The notes: generated by a model not told the origin, from the sequence alone. A stretch of DNA of 64,000 nucleotides from Flagellimonas okinawensis (GCF_029194005.1 NZ_JARFVA010000009.1:1-64000); one strand, 5' to 3'. Positions 45,336-54,732 are shown, numbered from the stretch's first letter. A program made the numbers and translations.

Positions 45336-47627
45336 TTATGGACCAAATGCCCTGTCCAATTTGGACAAACACCGTTTCCAATGCCCCTTATCCCTTAAAT
45401 CCTTATCCTTCGACAACTTTTCTCCCAATTGGTTTTTCAACTCCATCAACTGTCCCACCATGATACCTTTGGTGTAATCGGTATGGACAAACGACCTCGA
45501 GCTATTGCTTATATCCGATGGTTCCCTCTCAATGGCACCGATCAACCAATCGATATAGGTGGATTGCAATCCCTGCTTCCTCGGCCCAACAGCCACTTCA
45601 TCGTTCAACTCAGTAAAAAGTTCGGCCTGAAATTGTCCAAAATAGTTCTTCATCACCCCCTCGAACCCTTGGAGTGTCCCCATATATTGCAAACGTTTCA
45701 GGAATCTGGGACCAAACATCTCTTTGATCAGGGACTCCTGATTGAGCAGCAGATGATCGGGATAGACCGTTAGCTTGGAGTTGGTAAGGAAGGATGGATG
45801 GGCCAACCACGCTGGGGGATCAAAAATTTGGTCCAACAAGAATTCCATGGCCTCCTGTTGAATCGCTAAAGGTATGGGCTCGTACATCTTACCGGGCTGG
45901 TCCATGGCCTTATAAAAAATCTCATAGCCCCCGATCAAAGAATTCACGTTCTTCATGATATGGTACCATAGTTTTATACCTTTCCGATGAAGCCGTTCCA
46001 TAAGTACGTTATCCTTTTTACCCCGATTGATCATGGGCAACAACGCAATGGCCTGCTCCAAATTCCTTAGGGCCAAACGCGCTCCTTGGATCGGGTTATC
46101 GGACTCGACCACCTCATCCGTCGACACTGGCCCCATATAATCCCACCGATTGTAGGTAAATCGGTACCATGGGACCGTATCCTGCAAACGGATAATCGCC
46201 TCCAGACTATCGGCACGTTCCTCGGAAGGCATATCCGCCGCGAACTCCTGATACGCCCATCGGATATAATAGGCATCTGTCGGTCCTGTCTTCTGTATTA
46301 ATAGTGAAGGGGGCACCCTGTCCTCCGGTTGTGCTAGATTGTTGTGCCGGGCATAGTTCATGATACTCGGGGTGTGCCCCATGGATTCGAGCCAATTTGC
46401 ATCGCCCATACGCTCCACTGGATATCTGTACTCCCCGAAGTTATTGTCCGTGATACCCAGGGAATGACCAGTCTCATGGGCCACCAAGGATTGTAACAGC
46501 TCCCCCAATAGCTCATCGGTAAAGGGATAGGACCTAGCTCTCTCGTCCAAAGCCGCACATCGGACAAAATATTCATCCATCAAATGTTCATAGGAAGTCC
46601 GCAACAGCACATCCGATTTGATGATCTCACCCGACCTCTGGTCCACCACGTAGTTCACCGTCGAGCCACTCGGCTTTTCACCGAACCGTCGGATATTCCC
46701 ATTGCCCATCCACCGGACCATGGAATTCCCCAGACTGTATTTCGACCAGCTATCCAAGCTATCGACCTCTTTGACCACAATCGCATCCTTGAACCCGGCC
46801 GACTCAAAGGCCGGCAGCCATTCCTCTATACCCGCCTTGACATAGGGCCTCCATTTCTTTGGAATGTCCGGGGAAAGCGTAAGGGTAATCGGTCTGATGG
46901 GTACACTCATTTTCCGGTCCTTGTATTTTTTTTCCAATCGTCTCCGGGCAATGCTCCCCACTTCATCTTTGGTATGGTTGCGTCCGGGACTCCTGCTCTC
47001 GATCCAATAACTCATTCGATAATCGAACCTTCTGGGTTCCATAGGCTTTGTCAGTTTCATAAAACTATAATGTACGGGCTGTAAGATCTTGGCCCTGTCC
47101 ATTTGCCTTCCCATCTGTATCTTGACCATCACTTCGTCGCCCAACTGTTTCGTCCCGATTACTTTGGCCAAACTGGGTACAGGCGGTTCATCGTTTAAGA
47201 CCTCCCATCCCAGAGATCTATCGAACAACATATCGGTAATATCGAAACGATATCCATTGACATCGGCCTCTACAATGGGAAAGACCCCCAATACGTTCCT
47301 TTCCAACTTGGGATCATCCTGTACCGGAAGCCATATACCGGTCTCCGACCAAATCCTGGGCTCCTCTAGATACATCAGCCCACCGGACTTCCGGAACACC
47401 ACCTGTTTGGTTTCATATCGGGTCAAACGTCCTATCCTGGTCAACAATATGGGCTTTCCCAAACTTGATTCGGGAAGTTCTATATATAGCCTATCCTCCT
47501 CCATGTCCGCATTTAAAAAAGGGGCGGTTGTATCCCCTTTCCCAATACCTGACCGACCGTCATTGCTTTGGCAAACACCGCAATAAGGCAAGGTGCACAT
47601 CACCCATATCCAAAAGAAGTATTTCAT
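45336..47627 (-). CDS. Secreted zinc-dependent metalloprotease (DUF5117/DUF4953 type)
   Basis: 763 residues with a Sec signal (MKYFFWIWVM to GVCQ). The N-domain is of the DUF5117/5118 kind (DRLYIELPESSLGKPILL). The catalytic site HETGHSLGITD has His384, Glu385, His388 and, as the probable third ligand, Asp394; related Bacteroidota enzymes usually have His there, as I recall. HEXXHXXGXXD occurs in some metzincins. A long helical C-terminal part follows. It is transcribed after susC and susD (78 bases from SusD), so it may process peptides taken up or released by that transporter. Activity has not been shown for this subfamily to my knowledge. Confidence 0.85.
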   Translation of the reverse strand: MKYFFWIWVMCTLPYCGVCQSNDGRSGIGKGDTTAPFLNADMEEDRLYIELPESSLGKPILLTRIGRLTRYETKQVVFRKSGGLMYLEEPRIWSETGIWLPVQDDPKLERNVLGVFPIVEADVNGYRFDITDMLFDRSLGWEVLNDEPPVPSLAKVIGTKQLGDEVMVKIQMGRQMDRAKILQPVHYSFMKLTKPMEPRRFDYRMSYWIESRSPGRNHTKDEVGSIARRRLEKKYKDRKMSVPIRPITLTLSPDIPKKWRPYVKAGIEEWLPAFESAGFKDAIVVKEVDSLDSWSKYSLGNSMVRWMGNGNIRRFGEKPSGSTVNYVVDQRSGEIIKSDVLLRTSYEHLMDEYFVRCAALDERARSYPFTDELLGELLQSLVAHETGHSLGITDNNFGEYRYPVERMGDANWLESMGHTPSIMNYARHNNLAQPEDRVPPSLLIQKTGPTDAYYIRWAYQEFAADMPSEERADSLEAIIRLQDTVPWYRFTYNRWDYMGPVSTDEVVESDNPIQGARLALRNLEQAIALLPMINRGKKDNVLMERLHRKGIKLWYHIMKNVNSLIGGYEIFYKAMDQPGKMYEPIPLAIQQEAMEFLLDQIFDPPAWLAHPSFLTNSKLTVYPDHLLLNQESLIKEMFGPRFLKRLQYMGTLQGFEGVMKNYFGQFQAELFTELNDEVAVGPRKQGLQSTYIDWLIGAIEREPSDISNSSRSFVHTDYTKGIMVGQLMELKNQLGEKLSKDKDLRDKGHWKRCLSKLDRAFGP

Positions 47628-47705
47628 TTTTTTAGTTTTTGTGAGCGGCCCCGTACCCGCCTCCTGCGTATTGCAAGAAAACCAGTACAGGAAACCACTT
47701 GTCCA

Positions 47706-49112
47706 TTAATATCCTTGGTTTTGGGGCAACAGATTGGGGTTGGCCTGCAGTTCGCCCTCAGGGACCGGTAGCAGCAAATCCGTGTCCTCCCAACTGGGCT
47801 TTAGGGCCCCAAGTGCCACAGCCGCTCTTCCGGTACGTTTGAGGTCGAACCAACGGTGCCCCTGTTCGGTGAACAGTTCTATCCTCCGTTCCCCAAGGAT
47901 GGCCTCCAGCAATTCACCTTCTGTATGTACCACCACATCGACAAGCCCGGCCCTATTGCGCACTTCATTGAGATCAGCCAAGGCACCGACCAGATTTCCT
48001 TGATGCGCACGGGCCTCGGACCTTATCAGGAATTGTTCTGCCAACCGAAACTGAATGGAATACTCAAGGGATTCCGTGGCATTGAACCTTGCCTTGTATT
48101 TATAGGGATAATAAAGGGTAAGGGTGTTTTCTGCATCCGATATGCTATCGACCCATTCCGTTCGCCGCAAGTCCCCATCCTCAAAAGCGGCCAACAGCCC
48201 ATCGGTCATGGCGAAGGACTGACCGGGAATTAACGGAATGATCAATTGGACCGCCTCTTGGGTATTGCCTGGAAGTTCCCCATGGCTCAATTGCCATATC
48301 GTCTCCCCAGAACCCTTCAAGAACACATTCCCCAATTCCTCTTCCAGGTCAAAGACAGACATCAGGTCAGTGGCCATGTCCTCGGCCTTGTCCCACTTTC
48401 CCATATAGCCGTACAACCGGGCCAAAAGGGCCTTTGCCACAAAATGGTCCGGTACCGTCCGCTCCATATTGTCAATGTCCGAGTTTCCCATTAGTTCAAC
48501 TGCCATTAGCAGATCGCTTTCAATCCGCTCCAGGACCTGAACCTCAGGTAGCCTTGACACAGCACTATTGACCCTATAATCGGTCGTGGTGACATAGGGC
48601 ACATCTCCGAATACGGACACCAGGTCATAGTGCATCAGGCCTCGGACGAACAATGCCTGTCCCTTGAACCGGTTCCGGTCCGCCTCCTCCAAGACAGAAC
48701 TTGATTCCACCCCTTCGATAATGGCATTGGCACCGTAAATGACGGTATAGGCCTCGCTCCACCATGTCTGCACCTCTGTATTGGCCGGCAGTACTTGGTT
48801 TTGGTACAGTTCCACCAATTGGACATCGAATCCATAATAGTCCAGTTCATCACTATAGATGCCCATACGGGTGGTAAAGCCATAGTTCCCGGACACCATG
48901 CCCGATTCCCGCATCGAAAAATACAGGTCGGCCATGGCCGATTCCACCGTAGAGGCATCCTCGAACACCGTCTGTGAGACCATAATGTTCTTTGGTGGGT
49001 CCACCTCCACAAAATCCGTACAATTGGCCAAGGCCAATATAAAGACCATAACCACCAACCTATAGCCTAAAAATTCCCATCTAATGTTTTCAAACTTCTT
49101 TATTCGTTTCAT
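47706..49112 (-). CDS. SusD/RagB-family outer-membrane lipoprotein (cargo locus)
   Basis: 468 residues, lipobox LALANC. SusD features include DPPKNIMVSQTVFEDASTVE, FVRGLMHYDLVSVFGDVPYV and the C-terminal ILGERRIELFTEQGHRWFDL motif. It is 17 bases after its SusC and 78 bases before the metalloprotease. No glycan-active enzyme is linked to this pair, so a peptide or other non-glycan cargo is as likely as a sugar. Confidence 0.92.
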   Translation of the reverse strand: MKRIKKFENIRWEFLGYRLVVMVFILALANCTDFVEVDPPKNIMVSQTVFEDASTVESAMADLYFSMRESGMVSGNYGFTTRMGIYSDELDYYGFDVQLVELYQNQVLPANTEVQTWWSEAYTVIYGANAIIEGVESSSVLEEADRNRFKGQALFVRGLMHYDLVSVFGDVPYVTTTDYRVNSAVSRLPEVQVLERIESDLLMAVELMGNSDIDNMERTVPDHFVAKALLARLYGYMGKWDKAEDMATDLMSVFDLEEELGNVFLKGSGETIWQLSHGELPGNTQEAVQLIIPLIPGQSFAMTDGLLAAFEDGDLRRTEWVDSISDAENTLTLYYPYKYKARFNATESLEYSIQFRLAEQFLIRSEARAHQGNLVGALADLNEVRNRAGLVDVVVHTEGELLEAILGERRIELFTEQGHRWFDLKRTGRAAVALGALKPSWEDTDLLLPVPEGELQANPNLLPQNQGY

Positions 49113-49129
49113 ACTGTTTTCTTTATTGG

Positions 49130-52100
49130 TTAAAATCCTATTTTAAGCCCCAAGGTGAATTGTCTGAGCGGTGGCAATTGGTTATTGATGGTCTGCTCGG
49201 GATCGGGACCATCATAATGGGTAAAGGTCAGCAGGTTCTGCCCCTGTAGGTAGACATCGACATCCAGTCCATCCAAGCCTGGTACGCTATAGTTCAGGGT
49301 AATGTTTCTCACACGGACAAATGAGGCATCCGATACTGCGGCACTGCTCCTTCGCTGGATATCACCTTGGCCGGCGCCAATGACAAAACCGCTGGCTGCG
49401 ACCTGTACCGATTCCATATCGCCCGGTTCCCGCCATCTGTCATACAGTTTGACACTGGAATTCCCCCGGTACCCTGGCACGGCTTTGTACCTTATGGTAT
49501 TGTAGCCCAACTGTTTTTTGAACTGCAGCAAAAGGTCAAAGGTCAAGTTGCCCCAACGGATGGAATTGCCCAGCCCCCCATAATACTCAGGGGCAAGGTC
49601 CTCTATCCATTGACGGTCCTCGGTAAAGGTGATCTGCCCGTCCCCGTTATAGTCCTCGAACTCATACTGCCCTGTTTCGGGGTCCACTCCCAAGGAATTA
49701 TAGAGCTTTGTGATGGACAAGGGTTTGCCGACCACATAGCGATCGGAAAAGATGGAGTTCTCCAGCCCATCGAAACGGACCAATTTGCTCTTGGGCACCG
49801 AAAGATTGAAGGTTGTGGACCACTGAAAACGATCTGTTCGCAAAAGCACGGCACGCATATCCAACTCCACCCCCGAATTCTCCACAGTAGCATCAAAGTT
49901 CCCCGTGAGCTCCGGGAAACCCGTTGTGGCGGCCAAGGGTATTCCGACAAGTTGGTTGGAGGAACGGTTCCTGTACCAAGAGGCGTTGATAAATAACCGG
50001 TCCCTGAAAAAGCCCAGTTCAAGACCTGTCTCCAACTTATTGTTCGCTTCCCAACCGAACAGTGGGTTGAAGATTCCCGTTGGGCTCAGGACGGTGACCC
50101 CATCATAGTCTTCACCTGTAACGGTATAGGTATCCAAATACCGGTAATCCCCGATATTATCGCTCCCTGTGGTACCATAGCTGCCGCGGAGCTTTCCAAA
50201 GCTCAACAAGGAACTTTCGGAAAACAATCCCTCTTTCGAAAATATCCAGGCCAGGCCCACCGCACCGAAGTTTCCGAACTGACGGCCCGGCCCGAACCTT
50301 GAGGAGCCGTCCCTCCGTCCGGTGAGGTTCAGGATATACCTGTCCAATATATTGAGGTTGACCCTTCCGAACACTGCATTGTACCTATAGTCCGTATCCA
50401 AACTGTTCAAGGCCTCCACCTCTTCCGCGGCGGCCATATTATAGATCAACTTATTATTGGGAAAACCACGTCCGCGCATAACCAATTGCGAAGTGGTCTG
50501 TTGTTGGAAGGTCGAACCCAAGAGCACATCCAACCCAAACCCGTCCCAATGGTGCTTCCATTGCACTTGGGGCTCTACGATCCAAGAGCTCCTTCGCGAA
50601 GCATTGGTGGTCAGGTTCGAATAACTCTGTGGGGTAAGGTTCAAGCTTGGATTTCTGGAGGAACTTGGCAAGATCTTATCTGAATCCATCCGATAGTCCG
50701 TATACCCCATACTGGCCCTCACTTCCAGATCTTTGAAAATCGAATAGGATAAAAGTGCATTGGCCAATAAGGTCCTCGATCGCGACTGGTACTTTTGTTC
50801 CAGGGTGGCCAATGGATTGTCCCAAGTATTGTCCTCCCAATTCAAGTTTCCGTTCTCATCATAGAGTTCCGGGGCATTGGGCTCTAAGGTATATGCCTTA
50901 AACGTAAGATCTGACCTTGGCAACAGATTGTCCTCGTGGGTATAACTGGTGGAAAGGTTGATCTGAAACCGATCGTTACCCGATCGGTGGTTGACATTGC
51001 TGCGAACACTGGCCTTTTGATATTTGGCATCCCCGGGAAAGACCGTGGTCTGGTCCTGGAAACCACCACTGACCAAAAACTGTGTGCCTTCACTCCCCCC
51101 GGAAACGGAAAGCTGGGCATTGTTCCGATAGGCCGTGCCCCCGATCAACACCTTCTGCCAATCCGTATAACGGTCATCTCCCCATAGGGCAACATCTGGC
51201 CAAAAGCTAGCAAAACCGGGGTTTTCAAGAAAGTCACCAAATCCATCATTGACAATACCTTCCCGGCGAACCTCCAAGTACTGCCCAGTATCCATCAGGT
51301 CCAAAAAATGGGTGATCCTACCCAGTGAACTGCTAAATCGGGCATCGAAACGGGTCTTACCAGACTTCCCCCGCTTCGTGGTGATCAACACCACCCCATT
51401 GGCCCCACGGGAACCATAAATTGCTGTGGCATCGGCATCCTTCAGTACTTCGATACTCTCGATATCATTGGGATTGATGGCGTTCAATGGACTAATATCG
51501 GCATTCACGATATCCCTGGACACATCATTGGATCCCAAGGATTGGGAACCAAATGGAACGCCGTCCACAATGTATAGGGGGTCCGTGCCCCCATTGATAA
51601 AGTTCCGACCTCGAACCTCGATTTCGAAACCTCCACCGGGCACACCGGTATTTTGTACAATGTTCACCCCGGACATCTGTCCCTGCATAGCGGCCAAGGG
51701 ATTATCAACGGGTTGCTTGTCGATAACCTCTGCCTTGACGGTGGCGATATTTCCGGTACGCTCCTTTTCAGAAACGGTATAATAGCCGGCATTGAGTACC
51801 ACTTCCCCCAACTGGGTCAGCTCTTCCTCAAGGACGACATCCACTGCATCCCTCCCATTGACCGGGATGGAAACGGTTTGAAACCCTAACATGGAAAACA
51901 CCAACAGATCATCGGGACCTGCCATAACGGAAAAGGCACCGTCCAGACCGCTAACGGTCCCAAGATCGGACCCGTCCACCACAACAGTCACCCCAGCAAG
52001 GGGCTCGCCATCAACATCGGTCACCATTCCCGAGACCACCTCCTGGAAAGCAACCGACGATGATAGGGCCATCACAGGTCTGGAAAACAAAGGGGACAAC

Positions 52101-52159
52101 AATAAATAAAACAGCAGGAACACACATATCCTGCGTACAAAAAATGATAATTTCTTCAT
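49130..52159 (-). CDS. SusC/RagA-family TonB-linked outer-membrane transporter without STN domain (cargo locus)
   Basis: 1009 residues. Signal peptide followed directly by the carboxypeptidase-like domain (SGMVTDVDGEPLAGVTVVVD, about 43-120), then GEVVLNAGYYTVSEKERTGN as the TonB-box/plug start, plug motif LKDADATAIYGSRGANGV, and a barrel ending LGLKIGF. The first two SusC proteins of this window have STN domains and sigma/FecR partners; this one has neither. The SEKERTGN stretch is a form I associate with SusC proteins near metalloproteases. Operon order susC, susD, metalloprotease. Confidence 0.93.
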   Translation of the reverse strand: MKKLSFFVRRICVFLLFYLLLSPLFSRPVMALSSSVAFQEVVSGMVTDVDGEPLAGVTVVVDGSDLGTVSGLDGAFSVMAGPDDLLVFSMLGFQTVSIPVNGRDAVDVVLEEELTQLGEVVLNAGYYTVSEKERTGNIATVKAEVIDKQPVDNPLAAMQGQMSGVNIVQNTGVPGGGFEIEVRGRNFINGGTDPLYIVDGVPFGSQSLGSNDVSRDIVNADISPLNAINPNDIESIEVLKDADATAIYGSRGANGVVLITTKRGKSGKTRFDARFSSSLGRITHFLDLMDTGQYLEVRREGIVNDGFGDFLENPGFASFWPDVALWGDDRYTDWQKVLIGGTAYRNNAQLSVSGGSEGTQFLVSGGFQDQTTVFPGDAKYQKASVRSNVNHRSGNDRFQINLSTSYTHEDNLLPRSDLTFKAYTLEPNAPELYDENGNLNWEDNTWDNPLATLEQKYQSRSRTLLANALLSYSIFKDLEVRASMGYTDYRMDSDKILPSSSRNPSLNLTPQSYSNLTTNASRRSSWIVEPQVQWKHHWDGFGLDVLLGSTFQQQTTSQLVMRGRGFPNNKLIYNMAAAEEVEALNSLDTDYRYNAVFGRVNLNILDRYILNLTGRRDGSSRFGPGRQFGNFGAVGLAWIFSKEGLFSESSLLSFGKLRGSYGTTGSDNIGDYRYLDTYTVTGEDYDGVTVLSPTGIFNPLFGWEANNKLETGLELGFFRDRLFINASWYRNRSSNQLVGIPLAATTGFPELTGNFDATVENSGVELDMRAVLLRTDRFQWSTTFNLSVPKSKLVRFDGLENSIFSDRYVVGKPLSITKLYNSLGVDPETGQYEFEDYNGDGQITFTEDRQWIEDLAPEYYGGLGNSIRWGNLTFDLLLQFKKQLGYNTIRYKAVPGYRGNSSVKLYDRWREPGDMESVQVAASGFVIGAGQGDIQRRSSAAVSDASFVRVRNITLNYSVPGLDGLDVDVYLQGQNLLTFTHYDGPDPEQTINNQLPPLRQFTLGLKIGF

Positions 52160-52206
52160 AATTTTGAGATAGTTTGATTAAACAGCATGTATTAATTGAA
52201 TTCACC

Positions 52207-52242
52207 CCTCCAGCCAACTACTACCCTGTCTGGAGGTTTTTT
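52207..52242 (+). terminator. Hairpin with T-run reading plus strand, upstream of susC
   Basis: CCTCCAG, 16-base loop, CTGGAGG, then TTTTTT. It lies 48 bases upstream of the minus-strand susC start. No plus-strand gene ends before it, so it may mark the remains of an earlier gene order, or stop antisense transcription. Confidence 0.6.
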
Positions 52243-52684
52243 ATTTGCACTACCCACAAGTCACCATAAAACCGTAACTTATAAGGGCATTAAGGTTCGG
52301 ACAAAGGAAATCCTGTCCAAGCAGCCAAAGCACTTGGAAATAGGATTCCAAAAAAGAAAAGACTATGAAAATGTAGTAGGGCCGGATACCCCAAAGTGTA
52401 TTGGTCAGTTATGGGACAAATTGAAAAAGAAAATCCAGAGCTAATTATAAAACGGATATCCCACAACTATAGTCATTGAGATTAAATGGGGTTCTTGGGC
52501 TTCTTACGAAATAGGATATCGAACACCGAGTGCGATGTCCCAAAAACAGGACAAAAACAAGGTGTGAACCCAACATAAAAAAGTTGCCAAATGTTTCCCA
52601 TAACCAAAAGGTCAGCGACACATCGAAAAGAGAACCAAAAAGAAAACCAAACGCCAAGAAACAAGTTGGGCGTGAAAAACTCAA
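52243..52684. other. Non-coding stretch at the edge of the AT-rich island
   Basis: No supported gene. An open frame ending at 52444 (tail KKRKDYENVV..., no ATG in the plausible part) and a Lys/Arg-rich frame at 52530-52724 are present, but neither has a start or recognisable domain. The first may be a gene remnant. Confidence 0.4.
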
Positions 52685-52806
52685 CTTACCACGTCAGAGG
52701 TACTGGTATACCATGCAACGATAAGAGAGCTCACGCCCGGGTCGTGAGCCAATCTGCTTATCATCTCGTTGCAAAAATTACCAGTTTTCTAACGTGAGAC
52801 TCTAAG
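52685..52806. repeat. Large nested imperfect inverted repeat (122 bases)
   Basis: Six short arms pair in order from outside to inside: CTTA (52685) with TAAG (52803), CACGT (52690) with ACGTG (52792), ACTGGT (52702) with ACCAGT (52780), GCAACGA (52715) with TCGTTGC (52766), GATAAG (52720) with CTTATC (52757), and GCTCACG (52729) with CGTGAGC (52743) around CCCGGGT. Bulges separate them. The whole could fold as one long hairpin in DNA or RNA, similar in size and layout to integron attC sites, although the attC end boxes (GTTRRRY) are not evident. A miniature transposable element or structured RNA are other options. Confidence 0.75.
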
Positions 52807-52882
52807 CGACAGCTTCAAATATGTTCTATACGAAGAATCGCAAAATTATGTATTCAACATCAAATATAATAAAATTATTCAA

Positions 52883-52902
52883 ATGCGGAACACTCTCCGC
52901 AT
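52883..52902. promoter_or_regulatory. Palindromic operator-like site
   Basis: ATGCGGA, six bases, TCCGCAT, ending 24 bases before the start of the small HTH gene. The place and symmetry suit an autoregulatory operator. GTTTTT follows, so a weak terminator is an alternative. Confidence 0.4.
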
Positions 52903-52926
52903 GTTTTTACAGGGCATTTCATTTTT

Positions 52927-53181
52927 TTGATTAAATTGGATTATAACAAAGCCATATACGGATATATTTATACCCTTTGGAAATCTTCAGGGCTTTCGAT
53001 ACGTGGTTTTGCAGCTCATCATACTTTTGAGGAAAGAACAATGCGGGATATTATTAAAGCTTTCGAAGAAGGTTATGATTACCAAATATCGCTTCCTACT
53101 TTATACAAGATATGTGAGTCACGTAATACCACACTTTCCAAGTTCTTAGTGGAAGTTGAAGATTGGAAGAATTCAAATTGA
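52927..53181 (+). CDS. Small helix-turn-helix protein
   Basis: 84 residues if it starts with TTG at 52927 (a second TTG lies at 52936). The only nearby ATG, at 52901, is out of frame. The sequence has an XRE-like HTH layout: SSGLSIRGFAAHHTFEERTM for the first helices and SLPTLYKICESRNTTLSKFL for the recognition part. Codons are clearly AT-rich compared with the conjugation and SusC genes. It opens the AT-rich island and may bind the palindrome just upstream. Confidence 0.65.
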   Translation: MIKLDYNKAIYGYIYTLWKSSGLSIRGFAAHHTFEERTMRDIIKAFEEGYDYQISLPTLYKICESRNTTLSKFLVEVEDWKNSN

Positions 53182-53613
53182 GTTCTAAAAATTATCTCTT
53201 TTTAAATTACCATTATTTATACTTATAAATAGACTTACAATTGTTTATTTGGTACCAGCATAAAAAACTTAAGTATAGCCGATCAATTTTAAATATCCAT
53301 TCCGAAAACTACAAGTAAATGATCCAATTGTTTTTAAATCAAAACACACTCATTTATATATGGCTTAAATGATAAATTTTTAATTTTGTAGCCTAATCAA
53401 TTTGATGTCCACTACATCTGTAATATCATATTCGGATATTGTTAAATAGATAGTCCGTTTTCTATGACTATCGCCATCCTTTACTTCAGATAATAACCTG
53501 AAGCACCTCTACTTATTTACAATTTATACATAAACACAACGATTGTGAAGGCTGTTGTATTTAATTCAATTATCAATACAGTAATGTCTCCAATCGCTTA
53601 ATACACCTAGAAT
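53182..53613. other. AT-rich intergenic region, no gene seen
   Basis: About 430 bases of very AT-rich DNA with many stops in all frames. No conserved frame, repeat or clear terminator was seen. It must hold the promoter of the rsgA-like gene. Confidence 0.5.
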
Positions 53614-54681
53614 ATGAAATTAGAACGTTTCGGATATAACGACAAAATAGACAAACTCAGAATTCAACATGACCTATCGAACTTTGAAATTGGAAGAGTC
53701 ATTTCAGAGCACAAGGAAAGATATATTGTTAAAACTGAAAAAGGGGAATTTGATGCAGAGATTACAGGAAACTTGAGATATACTGCACGTACACGTGAAG
53801 ATTTTCCCGCAGTTGGGGATTGGGTCGCCATTTCCGAGTATGATGAGAATAAAGTTCTCATACATTCCATTGTTCCCAGAAAAACCATCATTGCAAGACA
53901 GGCAGTCGGCAAACAAGGAGAGAAACAGATTATAGCAACAAACATTGACTTTGCTTTTATCGTGCAAGCGGTCGACAATAACTTTAATATCAATCGATTG
54001 GAAAGATATCTAACCATTTGCAATGCCTCCCATGTAAAACCGATCATCGTTCTAAATAAGATAGATTTGATAAATGATACCGCATTGACCGCATTGATGA
54101 AGGAAATTCAAAAAAGAGTAAAGCAAGTACCCATAATCTCCATAAGCAATAAATCCAAAAAAGGGATCGAAGGACTAAACGAATATATAGTTATGGGAAA
54201 AACGTACTGTTTACTTGGTTCGTCTGGAGTAGGAAAATCAAGCCTTCTAAACAATCTTTCCGGCAAACAGCTTATGAAAACAAATACGATCAGTGCAAGC
54301 ACAAATAAAGGAAGGCACGTTACGAGCCACCGAGAATTGATAGTTCTTGAAAATGGAGGTATCATCATTGACAATCCAGGAACACGAGAAGTCGGTATCG
54401 CGGATTCCGTTGGCGGCTTGGACAAAACATTTGAAAAATTAATTGAGCTGGCCAAAAACTGTAGATTTAAGGATTGTACCCATACAATCGAAGTAGATTG
54501 TGCCGTTATCGCTGCCGTTCAACATAAAAAGATGGATAAACTGTTCTATGAAAATTATATAAAAATGAAACGAGAAAAAGAACATTTTGAATCAACTGTG
54601 GCGGAAAAACGCAAAAAGGACAAAGATTTCGGGAAAATGGTCAAGCAATTTAAAAACTTGAAAAACTCGGATAAATACTAA
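53614..54681 (+). CDS. rsgA: RsgA-like circularly permuted GTPase (ribosome small-subunit biogenesis)
   Basis: 355 residues. N-terminal OB-fold (about 25-105; RERY-like VKTEKGEFDAEITGNLRY). Permuted GTPase motifs follow in the order G4 NKIDL near 149, G1 GSSGVGKSS near 205, G3 DNPGTRE near 252. A zinc motif C-x4-C-x-H-x5-C (CRFKDCTHTIEVDC) near 280 and a Lys-rich C-terminal helix complete it. All motifs of RsgA are present. RsgA checks late 30S maturation. Its AT-rich codons and position in a mobile region suggest it is an acquired extra copy; a housekeeping copy outside the window is expected but not seen. Confidence 0.9.
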   Translation: MKLERFGYNDKIDKLRIQHDLSNFEIGRVISEHKERYIVKTEKGEFDAEITGNLRYTARTREDFPAVGDWVAISEYDENKVLIHSIVPRKTIIARQAVGKQGEKQIIATNIDFAFIVQAVDNNFNINRLERYLTICNASHVKPIIVLNKIDLINDTALTALMKEIQKRVKQVPIISISNKSKKGIEGLNEYIVMGKTYCLLGSSGVGKSSLLNNLSGKQLMKTNTISASTNKGRHVTSHRELIVLENGGIIIDNPGTREVGIADSVGGLDKTFEKLIELAKNCRFKDCTHTIEVDCAVIAAVQHKKMDKLFYENYIKMKREKEHFESTVAEKRKKDKDFGKMVKQFKNLKNSDKY

Positions 54682-54704
54682 ACCCAAAAGAGAGAATAAT
54701 ATAA

Positions 54705-54732
54705 AGCGGTTTGGGTATCAATCCAAGCCGCT
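54705..54732 (+). terminator. Terminator after rsgA
   Basis: AGCGGTTTGG, eight-base loop, CCAAGCCGCT (one G-U pair), followed by ATTTC. It lies 24 bases past the stop of the GTPase gene. Confidence 0.75.

Noticed and set aside
52530..52724. A 64-codon Lys/Arg-rich frame in the gap before the nested repeat
   Set aside because: Composition looks like translated AT-rich non-coding DNA and it runs into the inverted repeat; no start context or domain.
52685..52806. Calling the nested repeat a true integron attC site
   Set aside because: The conserved GTTRRRY/RYYYAAC end boxes are not both present and no integron integrase is in the window; kept only as an unclassified repeat.
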